This document shows positions 19,738 to 28,630 of a stretch of DNA of 64,000 bases, one piece after another. The position numbers were made by a program, and so were the translations under genes. Position 1 is the stretch's first letter, and each line of letters opens with the position of its first letter. The notes under the pieces were generated by a model. The model worked only from the letters and a program-made list of their open reading frames with translations, had not been told where the DNA came from and ran no database searches. This DNA is from Aliidongia dinghuensis (GTDB lineage: Bacteria > Pseudomonadota > Alphaproteobacteria > ATCC43930 > CGMCC-115725), in the NCBI RefSeq assembly GCF_014643535.1, contig NZ_BMJQ01000002.1:482871-546870 (forward strand). Reading direction: 5' to 3'.

Positions 19738-20489
19738 GTCAGAAACGTCACCTCGCCGTTGCTGAGGTTGTACATCGATCCGACTATCTTGATTTTCCCG
19801 GTCTTTTCCAGGTCCGCCAGGGTGGGACTGCCGCTCCGTATCGTGTCGATGGCCAGCCGCACGTTCGAACGCGCCACGGCTTCAACAAACCCGGCGTTCT
19901 TGCTGCTGCGCTCACCCGCATACTGAGTTGCGGCAATTGCCGGCTTGATCGTGTCAAGCAGCCCCGTCAGGTTGCCGAGCTGCACATTGTCGATCGCACC
20001 CTTGATCGCTCCGCACGCCGTATGGCCCATCACCAGAACGACCTTCGCGCCCTCCACCGCACAGGCGAATTCCAGGCTGCCGAGCATATCCTGATTGGCG
20101 ATGTTTCCCGCGACGCGGGCGTTGAAAGTATCGCCGATACCCATGTCCAGAATGATTTCCGCCGGCGCGCGGGAATCGATGCAGCTCAAAATGGCCGCGG
20201 CCGGATATTGGCCTGCCGCACTGGCTCGCTTCTGCGCAAGGAAATCCTGCGCTTTCATTTTGCCCGATCGGAACCGCTCATTGCCTTTCTTCATCATCTC
20301 GATGATCTGGTCCGGCGTCAGGGCGTCCCGTTGGGCCTGGGTCAACGCAGCGGCTTCCGCCTGGCCCACGCCAAACCATGTCCCCGCCACCAGCGTCACC
20401 GCCCCGACACCCATTCCAGCTTTCAAAAATGCCCGCCGTCCGCTGTTCCGAGGATCGGTAAAGGCACAACAACCCTCACGCGATTGCAT
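19734..20489 (-). CDS. Beta-class carbonic anhydrase, Tat-exported
   Basis: Interconverts CO2 and bicarbonate. Zinc ligands and catalytic dyad are complete: C103, D105 and R107 in SCIDSRAP, H156 and C159 in GHTACG. The N-terminus has a twin-arginine pattern (SGRRAFLKAG, residues 16 to 25), a hydrophobic stretch and a cleavage-like AEAAA near 47, so the enzyme is probably periplasmic. Most bacterial beta-class enzymes are cytoplasmic; exported ones form a minority clade. The start at 20489 has a GGGGAGG site. The TAG stop is inside the neighbouring palindromic repeat. Confidence 0.92.
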   Translation of the reverse strand: MQSREGCCAFTDPRNSGRRAFLKAGMGVGAVTLVAGTWFGVGQAEAAALTQAQRDALTPDQIIEMMKKGNERFRSGKMKAQDFLAQKRASAAGQYPAAAILSCIDSRAPAEIILDMGIGDTFNARVAGNIANQDMLGSLEFACAVEGAKVVLVMGHTACGAIKGAIDNVQLGNLTGLLDTIKPAIAATQYAGERSSKNAGFVEAVARSNVRLAIDTIRSGSPTLADLEKTGKIKIVGSMYNLSNGEVTFLT

Positions 20490-20894
20490 TGCAACCTCCC
20501 CATGACTTCGGATGAAAATCTGGAATTACTACGCGTCAACTAAACTACATCATTCCGTCAATTCCTTATACTAAAGAGATTGGTGCAGCCGATAATTGGG
20601 TATTACTATTTGGAAAATCCAGACCTGTAGATCAAGCGCCCGCAACATCTCGTTGAATAGTGCCGATTGTCCCGTGTGGGGCGGCAGCCCGCTCGCGCCG
20701 AGACGGCGACAATGGTTCAGCAGTCGCTCGTTTCAACCCAACCATCACACACCGGGACTAACCACCTCGGGTGGGGGTGTGATCATCGGTCGGTTTTGCG
20801 GAACAGTCTGTTTGGATTTCGCCCGATTGTCCGCCAGTTGTCGACAAGCCATCTTTGGAACCAAGGAAATCCTTCGTTCCGAGAGGCCGTCACC
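20490..20894. promoter_or_regulatory. Divergent intergenic region between carbonic anhydrase and pirin
   Basis: This 405-base gap is AT-richer than its surroundings, especially at 20500-20620, and must carry promoters for two divergent genes. A perfect 10-bp palindrome TTGTCGACAA lies at 20838-20847, 48 bases before the pirin start, and could be an operator. No convincing gene was seen here. Confidence 0.45.
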
Positions 20895-21599
20895 ATGATC
20901 CATGTCACCCCATACGAACAGCTCGGCGCGTTCCGGAACGAGTGGCTCGATGCCCGGCACCATTTCAGCTTTTCCTCATACGACGATCCGTCGCGCATGG
21001 GCTTCGGCCCGCTGCGCGTCTGGAACGACGATCGGATCGCGGCCGGCACAGGCTTCGATCTGCACGGCCACCGCGACATGGAGATCATCACCTATGTCCG
21101 GCAGGGCGCCATCACGCACACGGACCATCTGAACAATGTCGGCCGGACCGAAGCGGGCGACGTGCAGGTGATGTCGGCCGGGCGCGGCATCATGCATGCC
21201 GAGCACAATCGCGAGGCGGAGACGACGGAGCTGTTCCAGATCTGGATCGAGCCGGCGCGGCGCGGGGTGGCCCCGGCCTGGGCCGCGCGCCGCTTCCCGA
21301 AGGTCGGGCGGGCGGGCCGGCTGCTGCCGCTCGCCTCCGGCCGTATTACCGACGAAGGCGTGCTGCCGATCCACCAGGACGCGACCCTGTTCGGTGCCAG
21401 CATGGCCCCGGGCCAGGGGCTTGAGATCGACATCGAGCCGGGCCGCCTCGTCTATCTGGTGCCGTCGGCGGGCTCGATCGTGGTCAACGGCATTGCGGTG
21501 CCCAACCGGGCCGGCGTCGCCATCGCCGACGAGACGCGGCTCACGATCGGCGGGCCGGACGCGTATGACCTGGTCCTGGCCGACCTGCCGCGCGCCTGA
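20895..21599 (+). CDS. Pirin family protein
   Basis: The bicupin fold is clear. The N-terminal metal site is complete and numbered almost as in human pirin: H57, H59, H101 and E103 (DLHGHRD and MHAEHN). Bacterial pirins include quercetin dioxygenases and redox-responsive regulators; the natural substrate here is unknown. I start at the ATG at 20895, 234 residues, after GAGAGG. The frame is open further upstream through the intergenic region, but nothing there resembles the family. It precedes a glutathionyl-hydroquinone reductase by 30 bases, a pairing that suggests oxidative or quinone stress. Confidence 0.93.
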   Translation: MIHVTPYEQLGAFRNEWLDARHHFSFSSYDDPSRMGFGPLRVWNDDRIAAGTGFDLHGHRDMEIITYVRQGAITHTDHLNNVGRTEAGDVQVMSAGRGIMHAEHNREAETTELFQIWIEPARRGVAPAWAARRFPKVGRAGRLLPLASGRITDEGVLPIHQDATLFGASMAPGQGLEIDIEPGRLVYLVPSAGSIVVNGIAVPNRAGVAIADETRLTIGGPDAYDLVLADLPRA

Positions 21600-21629
21600 T
21601 CATCGACGCCGCAACAACGGAGAGAGATC

Positions 21630-22580
21630 ATGGGCATGCTCGTCGACGGTGTCTGGCAGGACGTCTGGTATGACACGAAGCGGACCGGTGGCACCTTCCA
21701 GCGTGCGGACTCCGCGTTCCGCCACCAGGTGAGCGCCGAGCCTGGCGCCCGCTTTCCGGTCGAGGCCGGGCGCTACCACCTCATCGTATCGCTCGCCTGC
21801 CCCTGGGCGCATCGCACCATCATCTTCCGCAAGCTGAAGCGGCTCGAAGCGGCCATCTCGCTGAGCGTAGTCGACCCCTTGATGCTGGACCAAGGCTGGC
21901 GCTTCGCCGACGCCGATCCGGTGACGGGCGCCGAATTCCTGCATCAGGTCTATACTGCGGCCGACCCCACCTATACCGGCCGCGTCACCGTGCCGGTGCT
22001 GTGGGACAAGCAGGCGCGCACCATCGTCAACAATGAATCATCCGAAATCATCCGCCTGATGAACGGCCCGCTCGCCGCCTTGGGTGATGCGTCCCATGAC
22101 TATTATCCGGTCGATCTCAGGGGCGAGATCGATGCGCTCAACGCGCGGATCTACGACGCGGTCAACAACGGCGTCTACAAGGCGGGCTTCGCGACATCGC
22201 AGGCAGCCTACGAGGCTGCCTACCACGCGCTCTTCGCCATGCTCGACGAGCTCGAGGCGCGCTTGGGCCGCGGCCGCTATCTCTTCGGCGACCGGCTGAC
22301 CGAGGCGGACTGGCGGCTGTTCACGACGCTTGTCCGGTTCGACGCGGTCTATCACGGCCATTTCAAGTGCAACCGGCAAACACTCCGGAGCTTCCCCAAT
22401 CTCTGGGGCTATGTCCGCGACCTCTACCAGATGCCCGGCATCGCCGAGACCGTCAGCCTCGACCATATCAAGCGGCACTATTACGTGAGCCAGCGCACGG
22501 TCAACCCGACCCAGATCGTGCCGGTCGGACCGGCGATCGACTTCGCCGCCCCGCACGGCCGGGACCGGCTCTCGGCCTGA
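21630..22580 (+). CDS. Glutathionyl-hydroquinone reductase (Xi-class GST)
   Basis: Removes glutathione from glutathionyl-hydroquinones through a catalytic cysteine, here C57 in the hallmark CPWAHR. The 316-residue length, the VVDPLMLDQGWRF segment, and the C-terminal helical domain (FGDRLTEADWRLFTTLVRFDAVYHGHFKCN) match the YqjG/PcpF group. It follows pirin closely in a probable operon. Confidence 0.95.
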   Translation: MGMLVDGVWQDVWYDTKRTGGTFQRADSAFRHQVSAEPGARFPVEAGRYHLIVSLACPWAHRTIIFRKLKRLEAAISLSVVDPLMLDQGWRFADADPVTGAEFLHQVYTAADPTYTGRVTVPVLWDKQARTIVNNESSEIIRLMNGPLAALGDASHDYYPVDLRGEIDALNARIYDAVNNGVYKAGFATSQAAYEAAYHALFAMLDELEARLGRGRYLFGDRLTEADWRLFTTLVRFDAVYHGHFKCNRQTLRSFPNLWGYVRDLYQMPGIAETVSLDHIKRHYYVSQRTVNPTQIVPVGPAIDFAAPHGRDRLSA

Positions 22581-22693
22581 TCGCCCGGCCTTGCGGATTA
22601 CCCGGGCTGGCTGCGCCGCGTTCGACCTGCTATGGATCGGCGGCGCGGCGCCCCGGTGCCGCGGCCCGATGGTGGAACGGGTTGGGTGGATTC

Positions 22694-22912
22694 ATGCGCT
22701 TGCGCATTCTTTTCGGCACGCTTGGCCTCATCCTGGGGCTGGCGATCTATGCGCTTGCCGTCATGCGGCTGGCGGTGGCGGTGCTGCCGGACAATCAGCT
22801 CATCGAGGTCGCCTATTACGTCGTGACCGGCACGGTCTGGATCTTCCCCGCCGCCCGCCTTACGCGCTGGATGCAGGACCTGCCGCCGGTGCCGGACCGT
22901 TTCGGCAACTGA
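22694..22912 (+). CDS. DUF2842 family small membrane protein
   Basis: This 72-residue protein has two membrane helices (about 4 to 30 and 43 to 60) separated by PDNQLIEVAYYVVTGTVWIFPA and ending RWMQDLP, the DUF2842 pattern. The ATG at 22694 is chosen because the frame upstream belongs to another gene's shadow. The family is widespread in alphaproteobacteria with no known function. A weak purine-rich region precedes the start. Confidence 0.8.
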   Translation: MRLRILFGTLGLILGLAIYALAVMRLAVAVLPDNQLIEVAYYVVTGTVWIFPAARLTRWMQDLPPVPDRFGN

Positions 22913-23001
22913 TTCCGGCGACCGTCTAGAGAAAGTCTTAAGCTTCCACGGCAATGCTGCGGGCGGACCAAACGCCGGCACCGGCGCGGGGAGGCTGCAG
23001 C

Positions 23002-25029
23002 ATGTTCCGTTGGCTGATCGATCTCAAGATCCGGACCAAGATGGTCCTGGGGCTGGGCATTACAGCAATCCTGGTCGCCGCCATGGCGATCGTCGGTTTG
23101 CGTGGCTTCGGCACGGCCGAGCGCAACATCGGCGGCATCGACGCGGCCTTCGCCGTCGCGACGGCGACCGACCGGGTGCAGCTGGCGCTCCGCGGCGCGC
23201 TCATCGAGCAGCAGCACATGATGCTGGCGCAGAAGTCGGACGAGGCCGCGAAGGCCGAGGAGGCTGTTGCCGGCTATGCCGCGGACGGCGCCAAGGCGAT
23301 CGGCGAGGCGCGCGCCCGCACAGACGATGCGACACTGGCCCAGGCGCTCGATCAGGCGCGGGATGCCTGGGGCCAGCTCAGCCCTGCGCTCGCCAAGCTC
23401 GCCGAGTTCCGCAAGAAGGCGCTCGACGCCCGCAACGGGCCGTTCCTGGTGGCGAACGGCCAGATCCTGCAGGCGCTGCAGCAGGCGATCAATCAGGCGA
23501 AGGCCGATAATCCGGCGGCGGTCGAGAACCTGACCGACGCGCGCGACCGTTTCGGCGACCAGCGCGTCAGCGTGCTGCGCTATTTCGCAACGGGCGATGC
23601 GACGCAGATCGCGCTCGCCCGGCGCGCCACCGGGCTCATCGTCGAATACATGAACTCGGCCAAGACGCTGGCCGGCGACGGCCCGCTCGGCACGGCGATC
23701 GACGAGGCGACCGGCCGGGTCAAGGGCTATGTCGACCTGGCCGACAGCGTGGTGGCGCTCAACAAGGCGACCGCCGAACAGGCGTCCGGGCAGGTGGAGC
23801 CGCTGCGCGCCAAGCTGGTCGAGCTGCTGGACGGCGTGGCCGCCGGTGCCGCCCGCGGGGCCGGCGACGAGGTCACGGCCGTGACGCGGGCGACCGGCCG
23901 TGGTGCCGGCCTCATGGGCTGGACCGCCGGGGCTGCGGTCGTGCTGCTCGTCGCGGTCGGCTTTGCCATGACCTGGGCCATCGCGCGGCCCCTCATCGGC
24001 CTCAACGACGCCATGCAGCGCCTCGCTGGTGGTACGCACGACGTCGGGGTCCCGTGCCTGGGGCAGAAGGACGAGCTCGGCGACATGGCGCGCACGGTCG
24101 CCGTGTTCAAGACGAACCTTGCCGAGACCGACCGGCTGCGCCACGAGCAGGAGGCGGCGAAGGCCGAGGCCGAGCGGGAGCGGCGGGCAGCCCTCGCGGT
24201 GCTGGCCGACGGGTTCGAGGCGAGCGTCAAGGGCGTGGTCACGGCCGTGTCCGCGGCATCGGTCCAGCTGCAGTCGTCGGCCGAAACCTTGAGCGAGACG
24301 GCGAGCCGGGCGTCGGCGCAATCGACCGAGGTGGCCGAGGCGACGCACGGCGCGCTCGAAGACGTGCAGACCGTGGCCTCTGCCTCGGCCGAGCTCGCCG
24401 CCTCGATCCGCGAGATCGGCGGCCAGGTCGGCCGCTCGGCCGCGATCGCGGGCCAAGCGGCGCGCCAGGCGGAGGCGACGGGCGGCACGGTCAATGCGCT
24501 GGCCGAAAGCGCGCAGAAGATCGGCGAGGTCGTGGCGCTCATCAGCCAGATCGCGAGCCAGACCAACCTCCTGGCCCTGAACGCGACGATCGAGGCTGCC
24601 CGGGCGGGCGACGCCGGCAAGGGCTTCGCGGTCGTGGCAAGCGAGGTCAAGAACCTGGCGGCGCAGACCGCGCGGGCGACCGAGGAGATCGCGCAGCAGA
24701 TCGCGGCGATCCAGACGGCGACCGGCGATGCGGTCGGCGCGATCAAGGGCATCGGCCGGACGATCGACGAAATCAACGAGATCGCGAGCGCGATCGCGGC
24801 GGCGGTCGAGGAACAGAGTGCCGCGACCGAGGAAATCTCGCGCAACGTGACCCATGCCGCCGACGGCACCGGCGAGGTCGCGCAGAAGATCGGTGGGGTG
24901 ACGCTCGCCGCCGGCGAGACCGGCTCGGCCGCGGGTCAGGTGCTGGCCGCCGCCGACGAGCTCTCGCACCAGTCCGACACGCTCGAGCGCAAGGTCGAGG
25001 ATTTCCTCACGCGCGTGCGGGCCGGGTAA
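23002..25029 (+). CDS. Methyl-accepting chemotaxis protein
   Basis: The 675-residue receptor has an N-terminal membrane helix (about 13 to 35) and a helical periplasmic sensor with HBM-like character up to about residue 300. A second helix (about 305 to 330), a HAMP domain, and the signalling core follow. The core carries the conserved hairpin tip region [34 protein letters not shown]. The start at 23002 has a GGGGAGG site. The ligand is unknown, and no che genes are nearby. It is an orphan receptor in this window. Confidence 0.93.
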   Translation: MFRWLIDLKIRTKMVLGLGITAILVAAMAIVGLRGFGTAERNIGGIDAAFAVATATDRVQLALRGALIEQQHMMLAQKSDEAAKAEEAVAGYAADGAKAIGEARARTDDATLAQALDQARDAWGQLSPALAKLAEFRKKALDARNGPFLVANGQILQALQQAINQAKADNPAAVENLTDARDRFGDQRVSVLRYFATGDATQIALARRATGLIVEYMNSAKTLAGDGPLGTAIDEATGRVKGYVDLADSVVALNKATAEQASGQVEPLRAKLVELLDGVAAGAARGAGDEVTAVTRATGRGAGLMGWTAGAAVVLLVAVGFAMTWAIARPLIGLNDAMQRLAGGTHDVGVPCLGQKDELGDMARTVAVFKTNLAETDRLRHEQEAAKAEAERERRAALAVLADGFEASVKGVVTAVSAASVQLQSSAETLSETASRASAQSTEVAEATHGALEDVQTVASASAELAASIREIGGQVGRSAAIAGQAARQAEATGGTVNALAESAQKIGEVVALISQIASQTNLLALNATIEAARAGDAGKGFAVVASEVKNLAAQTARATEEIAQQIAAIQTATGDAVGAIKGIGRTIDEINEIASAIAAAVEEQSAATEEISRNVTHAADGTGEVAQKIGGVTLAAGETGSAAGQVLAAADELSHQSDTLERKVEDFLTRVRAG

Positions 25030-25045
25030 GGCGCCAAGCTCCCCT

Positions 25046-25146
25046 CCGTCATTCCCGCGAAGGCGGGAATCCAGAGCTACAAGCAAGATTTTCGGCCAGA
25101 GATCCAGCGCGGCAACCCTGGGTCCCCGCCTCTCGCGGGGACGACG
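25046..25146. repeat. Dispersed intergenic repeat (inverted modules)
   Basis: It contains CATTCCCGCGAAGGCGGGAATCC, of which CCCGC/GCGGG form the core stem, and, after a spacer, CCCCGCCTCTCGCGGGG. A near-identical pair recurs at 63768-63868 and a related one at 57117-57214. It fills the gap between two convergent genes. Confidence 0.75.
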
Positions 25147-25162
25147 GGAGAGGAAAAACTTC

Positions 25163-25708
25163 TCAGCCCGCCGGGCGCTCGGTCCAGCGTACGAGCTGGT
25201 CGACCACCGCCTGGGGCGGCATCGTGCCGGCGTCGCCCAGGGCCTCGAGGCCGTCGCGGTTCAGGACCTGGTTGCTCCCAGGATCGACCACCATCACGGT
25301 CGGGATGCCGCGCAGCTTGAAGCCGTAGGCGGCCGGGATGTCGAGGTTCTTGTTGAAGCGGCCGACGTCGATCACCGCGACCTCGTAGTGGGCCGCGACA
25401 TAGCTCCGGATCTGGTCGAGCGCCAGGATGCCGCCGAGCGCCCGGCAATCGGGGCACCAGTTGGCGCCGAAATCGACCAGCACCTTCTTGCCGGAGGATT
25501 TCGCCGCGGCGAACGCCGCCGCCAGCGTCTGGTGCGCGTCGGCGCTCTCGTCATAGGGATGCGGGGCTGCCTGCACCTGGTCGGCCGTCACGACGGGTGC
25601 TGCGGACGGCGGGGCCGCGAGCGCTGCGCCGCTTATCGCCAGGACGGCGATCGCCGCTGAGATCGCCACTGGGATCGCCCCTGGGATCGTCAGAACCGAC
25701 CGTGCCAT
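25163..25708 (-). CDS. Exported thioredoxin-like protein
   Basis: The 181-residue protein has a hydrophobic N-terminal signal (about 1 to 32, ending GAALAAP) and a thioredoxin fold with active site W84-C85-P86-D87-C88. FKLRGIPTVMVVDP supplies the cis-proline. The extra region at residues 40 to 70 and the DARQ/WCPDC style resemble the thioredoxin_7/TlpA-like periplasmic group, which handles protein disulfides or cytochrome maturation. The start has a GGAGGAGG site. No partner gene (dsbD, ccm) is adjacent. Confidence 0.87.
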   Translation of the reverse strand: MARSVLTIPGAIPVAISAAIAVLAISGAALAAPPSAAPVVTADQVQAAPHPYDESADAHQTLAAAFAAAKSSGKKVLVDFGANWCPDCRALGGILALDQIRSYVAAHYEVAVIDVGRFNKNLDIPAAYGFKLRGIPTVMVVDPGSNQVLNRDGLEALGDAGTMPPQAVVDQLVRWTERPAG

Positions 25709-25761
25709 GCCGCCCTCCTCCGCGCGCAGGTTCGGGGAGGAGGGTGCGTCTCGCCGATCGG

Positions 25762-25800
25762 TTTGGCAAGGGGCCGGTTTGGCAAAGGTCAGTTTGGCAA
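25762..25800. repeat. Three direct TTTGGCAA repeats
   Basis: TTTGGCAA occurs at 25762-25769, 25778-25785 and 25793-25800, with spacings of 16 and 15 bases and partly shared spacer sequence (GGGGCCGG, GGAGCCGG). It lies about 55 to 95 bases upstream of the thioredoxin start, so it may be an operator array or simple slippage. Confidence 0.6.
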
Positions 25801-25822
25801 GGAGCCGGTTCGTGACGCGCGA

Positions 25823-27229
25823 TCAGATGAGCCGCAGGCCCTCGAGCAGGCGCCGCTTCTGTACCGGCCAGAAGTCGGGGCGACCGGCCGGCGGCCGCTT
25901 CATCGGCCGGCCGAGCGCATCCTGCAGCCGCCGTTCGAGGCCGCCGAACGGCATGCCGAAACCGTGGCGCGCTGCGCGCAGTTTCATGGCGCCGATGAAG
26001 TCGGCGGCGGAGATCGCATCGAAAAAGGCCGGGTGATCGGCGCGGCTGTGCTCGCCCGGCCGCCAGTCGTCGAGGAAGTCGGTGATCGTCTCCTCGAAAT
26101 CGCCGAGCTTGGCGGGAATGAGGTCCGACAGTTGCTTGCGCGACGCCATGTAGGCCTGGCCCCAATGCGACGCCCGTTCGAGCTTGATCTCGCGGGCGAT
26201 CGATTCGGCCAGGTCGAAATAAAGATTGGCGCATCGGGCGGCCGTCTCGATCTGGTCGGCCTTGCGTCCGCGCGCGGCCTCGCGGATCGCGCGCACCGCC
26301 TCTTCGGCGACCGCGACCAGCTGGCCGATGGCCCGGTCGACGAGCGGCGCCAGCTCGGTCTGCTCCAGCATCTGGATGTCGGTGCAGCCGGTCACGCGAT
26401 GGATGAGGGTAACCACCTCCCAGGGCCGCGCCAGATGGTTCATTACGGCATGGCCGAGCCAGACCGGGTCGAACTGGCGGTTGGTACTCAGCGCCTCGTA
26501 GGCCTTGCCGAAGCGGCGGACCAGCACGGCGTCGAGCTCGATGCCCGGGGCCTGGGGCGGTCCGTCGACGCTCAGATCCTTCAGCGCCCGGGCCAACGCG
26601 GCACCGCCGGCGAGCACGATGCCGATGCGGCGCACGTCCTCGATCACCGCCTGGGCCGTGTTCTTGAAGGCGAGCGTCTTGGCACGGCGCGCGAGCTCGG
26701 CCATCGCCTCCTCCTCGAGCCGCTCCATCTCGGCCGGGACCTTGGCCGCGGCGGCGCGCCGGTAGGTCTCGTCGATTTCGCGCAGCGCCGCCGACTGGGC
26801 GAGCGACGCCTCCCACCAGGGCACGAGCGATTGCCGCCGGATGACGCCCGTATCGCTATCGTCCGGCTCGTCGATCAGGAACGGCTCCAGGAGCTGGCAG
26901 ACGCGGCGCATCAGGGGCTCGCCGGCCGCCGGGCCGCGATCGCCGCTGCGGCGCAGCTCCAGCGCCTGCAGCACCTGGCCGAAGCCGGCCGAGTGGGTGA
27001 GCACGAGACTGTCGGCGCCCAGCATGGCGCGCAACTGCTCCGCCTTGTCGGGCGGCAGCTTGGCGATCAGCTCGACGAGCTGCGCCCAACGCGCGTCTTT
27101 GGACGCATCGAGGCTCGGGATGGTGGGGGCGGGAGCGGGCGAAGCAACGGGCGTCGGGATCGGCTCGGCGGTCGCGACAGGTGCCGCCGTGTGACTGGAC
27201 GTCGGCGTATATTGCCACCGACTGCGCAA
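25823..27229 (-). CDS. Unknown helical protein, 468 residues
   Basis: I do not recognise this protein. The N-terminal 40 residues are Pro/Ala/Thr-rich and probably unstructured, and the rest is predicted largely helical by eye. Motifs include LVELIAKLPPDKAEQLRAML, a long charged helix around residues 150 to 190 (EMERLEEEAMAELARRAK), and LARPWEVVTLIHRVTGCTD. There is no signal peptide. The start is a TTG with an AAGGAG site 7 bases upstream. It begins 60 bases downstream of the nitrile hydratase-like alpha gene, with an AT-rich CCCTAATTTTACAG between, which may be a separate promoter. Whether it belongs to that operon is open. Confidence 0.75.
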   Translation of the reverse strand: MRSRWQYTPTSSHTAAPVATAEPIPTPVASPAPAPTIPSLDASKDARWAQLVELIAKLPPDKAEQLRAMLGADSLVLTHSAGFGQVLQALELRRSGDRGPAAGEPLMRRVCQLLEPFLIDEPDDSDTGVIRRQSLVPWWEASLAQSAALREIDETYRRAAAAKVPAEMERLEEEAMAELARRAKTLAFKNTAQAVIEDVRRIGIVLAGGAALARALKDLSVDGPPQAPGIELDAVLVRRFGKAYEALSTNRQFDPVWLGHAVMNHLARPWEVVTLIHRVTGCTDIQMLEQTELAPLVDRAIGQLVAVAEEAVRAIREAARGRKADQIETAARCANLYFDLAESIAREIKLERASHWGQAYMASRKQLSDLIPAKLGDFEETITDFLDDWRPGEHSRADHPAFFDAISAADFIGAMKLRAARHGFGMPFGGLERRLQDALGRPMKRPPAGRPDFWPVQKRRLLEGLRLI

Positions 27230-27288
27230 CGTTCGTCTCCTTGTACTCCCCTCCTCTGTAAAATTAGGGACAAATGACGAACGAGGCG

Positions 27289-27957
27289 TTAACCCGCTGA
27301 AGTAGCAAAGGCAACGCCGACCATACTGTCGCGGGTGGCGAGGTCCGCGAGCCGCGCCTCGTCCCAGCCCTCGGTGCCGGCCGGCCGGCGCGGCAGCACC
27401 AGGTAGCGCATGTCGGCCGTCGAATCATGGACGCGGACCTCGACGTCGTCCGGGATGTGGGTCCCGAATTCGGCGAGCACCGCGCGCGGCTCGTGCACGG
27501 CGCGGCTGCGGTAGGCCCGGCTCTTGTACCAGTCGGGCGGCAGGCCCAGGAGCATGCGCGGATAGCAGGAGCAAAGCGTGCAGACGATGAGGTTGTGCAC
27601 CTCGGCCGTGTTCTCGACCACGATCAGCTTCAACGGGCCGATCTCGAGGCCGATCTCGCGGCAGGCCGCACTGCCGTCGGCCAAGGCCCGCGCCTTGAAG
27701 GCGGGATCGACCCAGCAGCGTGCGACGAGCTTGCCGCCCAAGCCCGGATGGCGCGCGTCCATCGCCTCGATCTGCCGGCGCATGTCGTCGGCCGAGAATA
27801 CGCCCTTCTCGAGCAGGAGCGACGTGACGGCGAGCTCCATTGCCTGATGGTATGTGAGGTCGCTGTCCGCATCCGGCGGCGGGGCGTGCGGGTGGTCATG
27901 ATCGTGGTCGTGGTCGTGATGCCCTTGGACGTGATGATCATGGGGTTGGCCGCTCAT
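27289..27957 (-). CDS. Nitrile hydratase alpha / thiocyanate hydrolase gamma-like catalytic subunit
   Basis: The 222-residue protein carries the metal-binding claw motif VCTLCSC (Cys126, Cys129, Cys131) followed by YPRMLLGLPPDWYK. In this superfamily the motif binds a non-haem metal through post-translationally oxidised cysteines. Thr in the CTLCSC motif is typical of cobalt-type enzymes. LTYHQAMELAVTSLLLEKG and EPRAVLAEFG also match. The N-terminus (residues 6 to 24) holds ten histidines in 19 residues, unusual for the family and possibly a metal-collecting tail. It overlaps the upstream subunit gene by ATGA. Nitrile hydration versus thiocyanate hydrolysis cannot be decided from sequence. 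Confidence 0.9.
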   Translation of the reverse strand: MSGQPHDHHVQGHHDHDHDHDHPHAPPPDADSDLTYHQAMELAVTSLLLEKGVFSADDMRRQIEAMDARHPGLGGKLVARCWVDPAFKARALADGSAACREIGLEIGPLKLIVVENTAEVHNLIVCTLCSCYPRMLLGLPPDWYKSRAYRSRAVHEPRAVLAEFGTHIPDDVEVRVHDSTADMRYLVLPRRPAGTEGWDEARLADLATRDSMVGVAFATSAG

Positions 27958-28265
27958 GGCGCCGCCTCCAGCCAATGCTGATAGATTTCGATCTCGATCG
28001 TGTCGCGCGCCGGGCCGCGGTAGTCGGCCCAGAGCTCGGCTTGGCGGAAGCGGACGCGATAGAGCGGCTGGGCCGGCAGGCCGGGCCGGTTGAACGCGAG
28101 CTCCTCCGGGTTGGCGAAGGCACCGCACAGGCGCTCGACGACGCCGGTCGCACCGCGGGCGTAAAAGGGCGTGCGGAGATGGCCCAGTGGATAGGCCTCG
28201 CGCACCGTCACCCGGTCGCCCGGCTTGAAGCGGGCCGGGATGGCGTCGGTCGCGGGCCCGCTCAC
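27954..28265 (-). CDS. Nitrile hydratase beta, C-terminal half (thiocyanate hydrolase alpha-like)
   Basis: This 103-residue protein equals the SH3-like C-terminal domain of nitrile hydratase beta: FKPGDRVTVREAYPLGHLRTPFYARG, LYRVRF, and IEIYQHWLE. Arg31 in GHLR aligns with the beta Arg141 of Rhodococcus enzymes that touches the oxidised cysteine claw. It starts with GTG and overlaps both neighbours (GTGA and ATGA), so the three genes are translationally coupled. Separate N- and C-terminal beta pieces are the layout of thiocyanate hydrolase (scnB-scnA-scnC) and of toyocamycin nitrile hydratase. Confidence 0.88.
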   Translation of the reverse strand: MSGPATDAIPARFKPGDRVTVREAYPLGHLRTPFYARGATGVVERLCGAFANPEELAFNRPGLPAQPLYRVRFRQAELWADYRGPARDTIEIEIYQHWLEAAP

Positions 28266-28576
28266 TGCGCCTGCTCCGCTGCGTGGCGCGCCTTCATTTC
28301 CTCCATGCGCCTGCCCAACTCGTCGGACGTCAGCACGCCGCGCTGCAGCAGGGTCTGGGTGATGGAGGTGATCCAGCGCTCGTAATAGCTCATGCGGTCA
28401 TAGGCCTCGGGCCCGATCGCCTCGATGTTGCGGCGGAGCTCGTCGACCTTGAGCAGGCCGCGCGCCGACAAGAGCATCATCAGCGCGTCGACGCGCTTTT
28501 CCCAGGGCGCGTAGTCATGCTCGCTCGGGACGACCGGCCCCGCTTCGAGCCCGCCCATGTCGTGATGGCTGCGCAT
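28262..28576 (-). CDS. Nitrile hydratase beta, N-terminal half (thiocyanate hydrolase beta-like)
   Basis: The 104-residue protein matches the helical N-terminal half of nitrile hydratase beta: HDMGGLEAGPV, then YAPWEKRVDALMMLLSARG, and MSYYERWITSITQTLLQRGVLT. Arg67 in YYER aligns with the active-site beta Arg56. It could be confused with the related activator protein, but the HDMGG opening and the YYER motif point to the beta subunit itself. The start has a TGAGGGGGA site and heads the three-gene operon. No separate activator/chaperone gene was found beside it. Confidence 0.87.
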   Translation of the reverse strand: MRSHHDMGGLEAGPVVPSEHDYAPWEKRVDALMMLLSARGLLKVDELRRNIEAIGPEAYDRMSYYERWITSITQTLLQRGVLTSDELGRRMEEMKARHAAEQAQ

Positions 28577-28630
28577 GCCGTCCCCCTCACCGTTGCTGGG
28601 GCGCGAGTATGGGCCGGCGAGCGGATGGGC

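Noticed and set aside
22816..25086. A 756-codon frame antisense to the chemotaxis receptor
   Set aside because: Low-complexity Arg/Leu/Asp composition; the sense strand encodes a textbook receptor.
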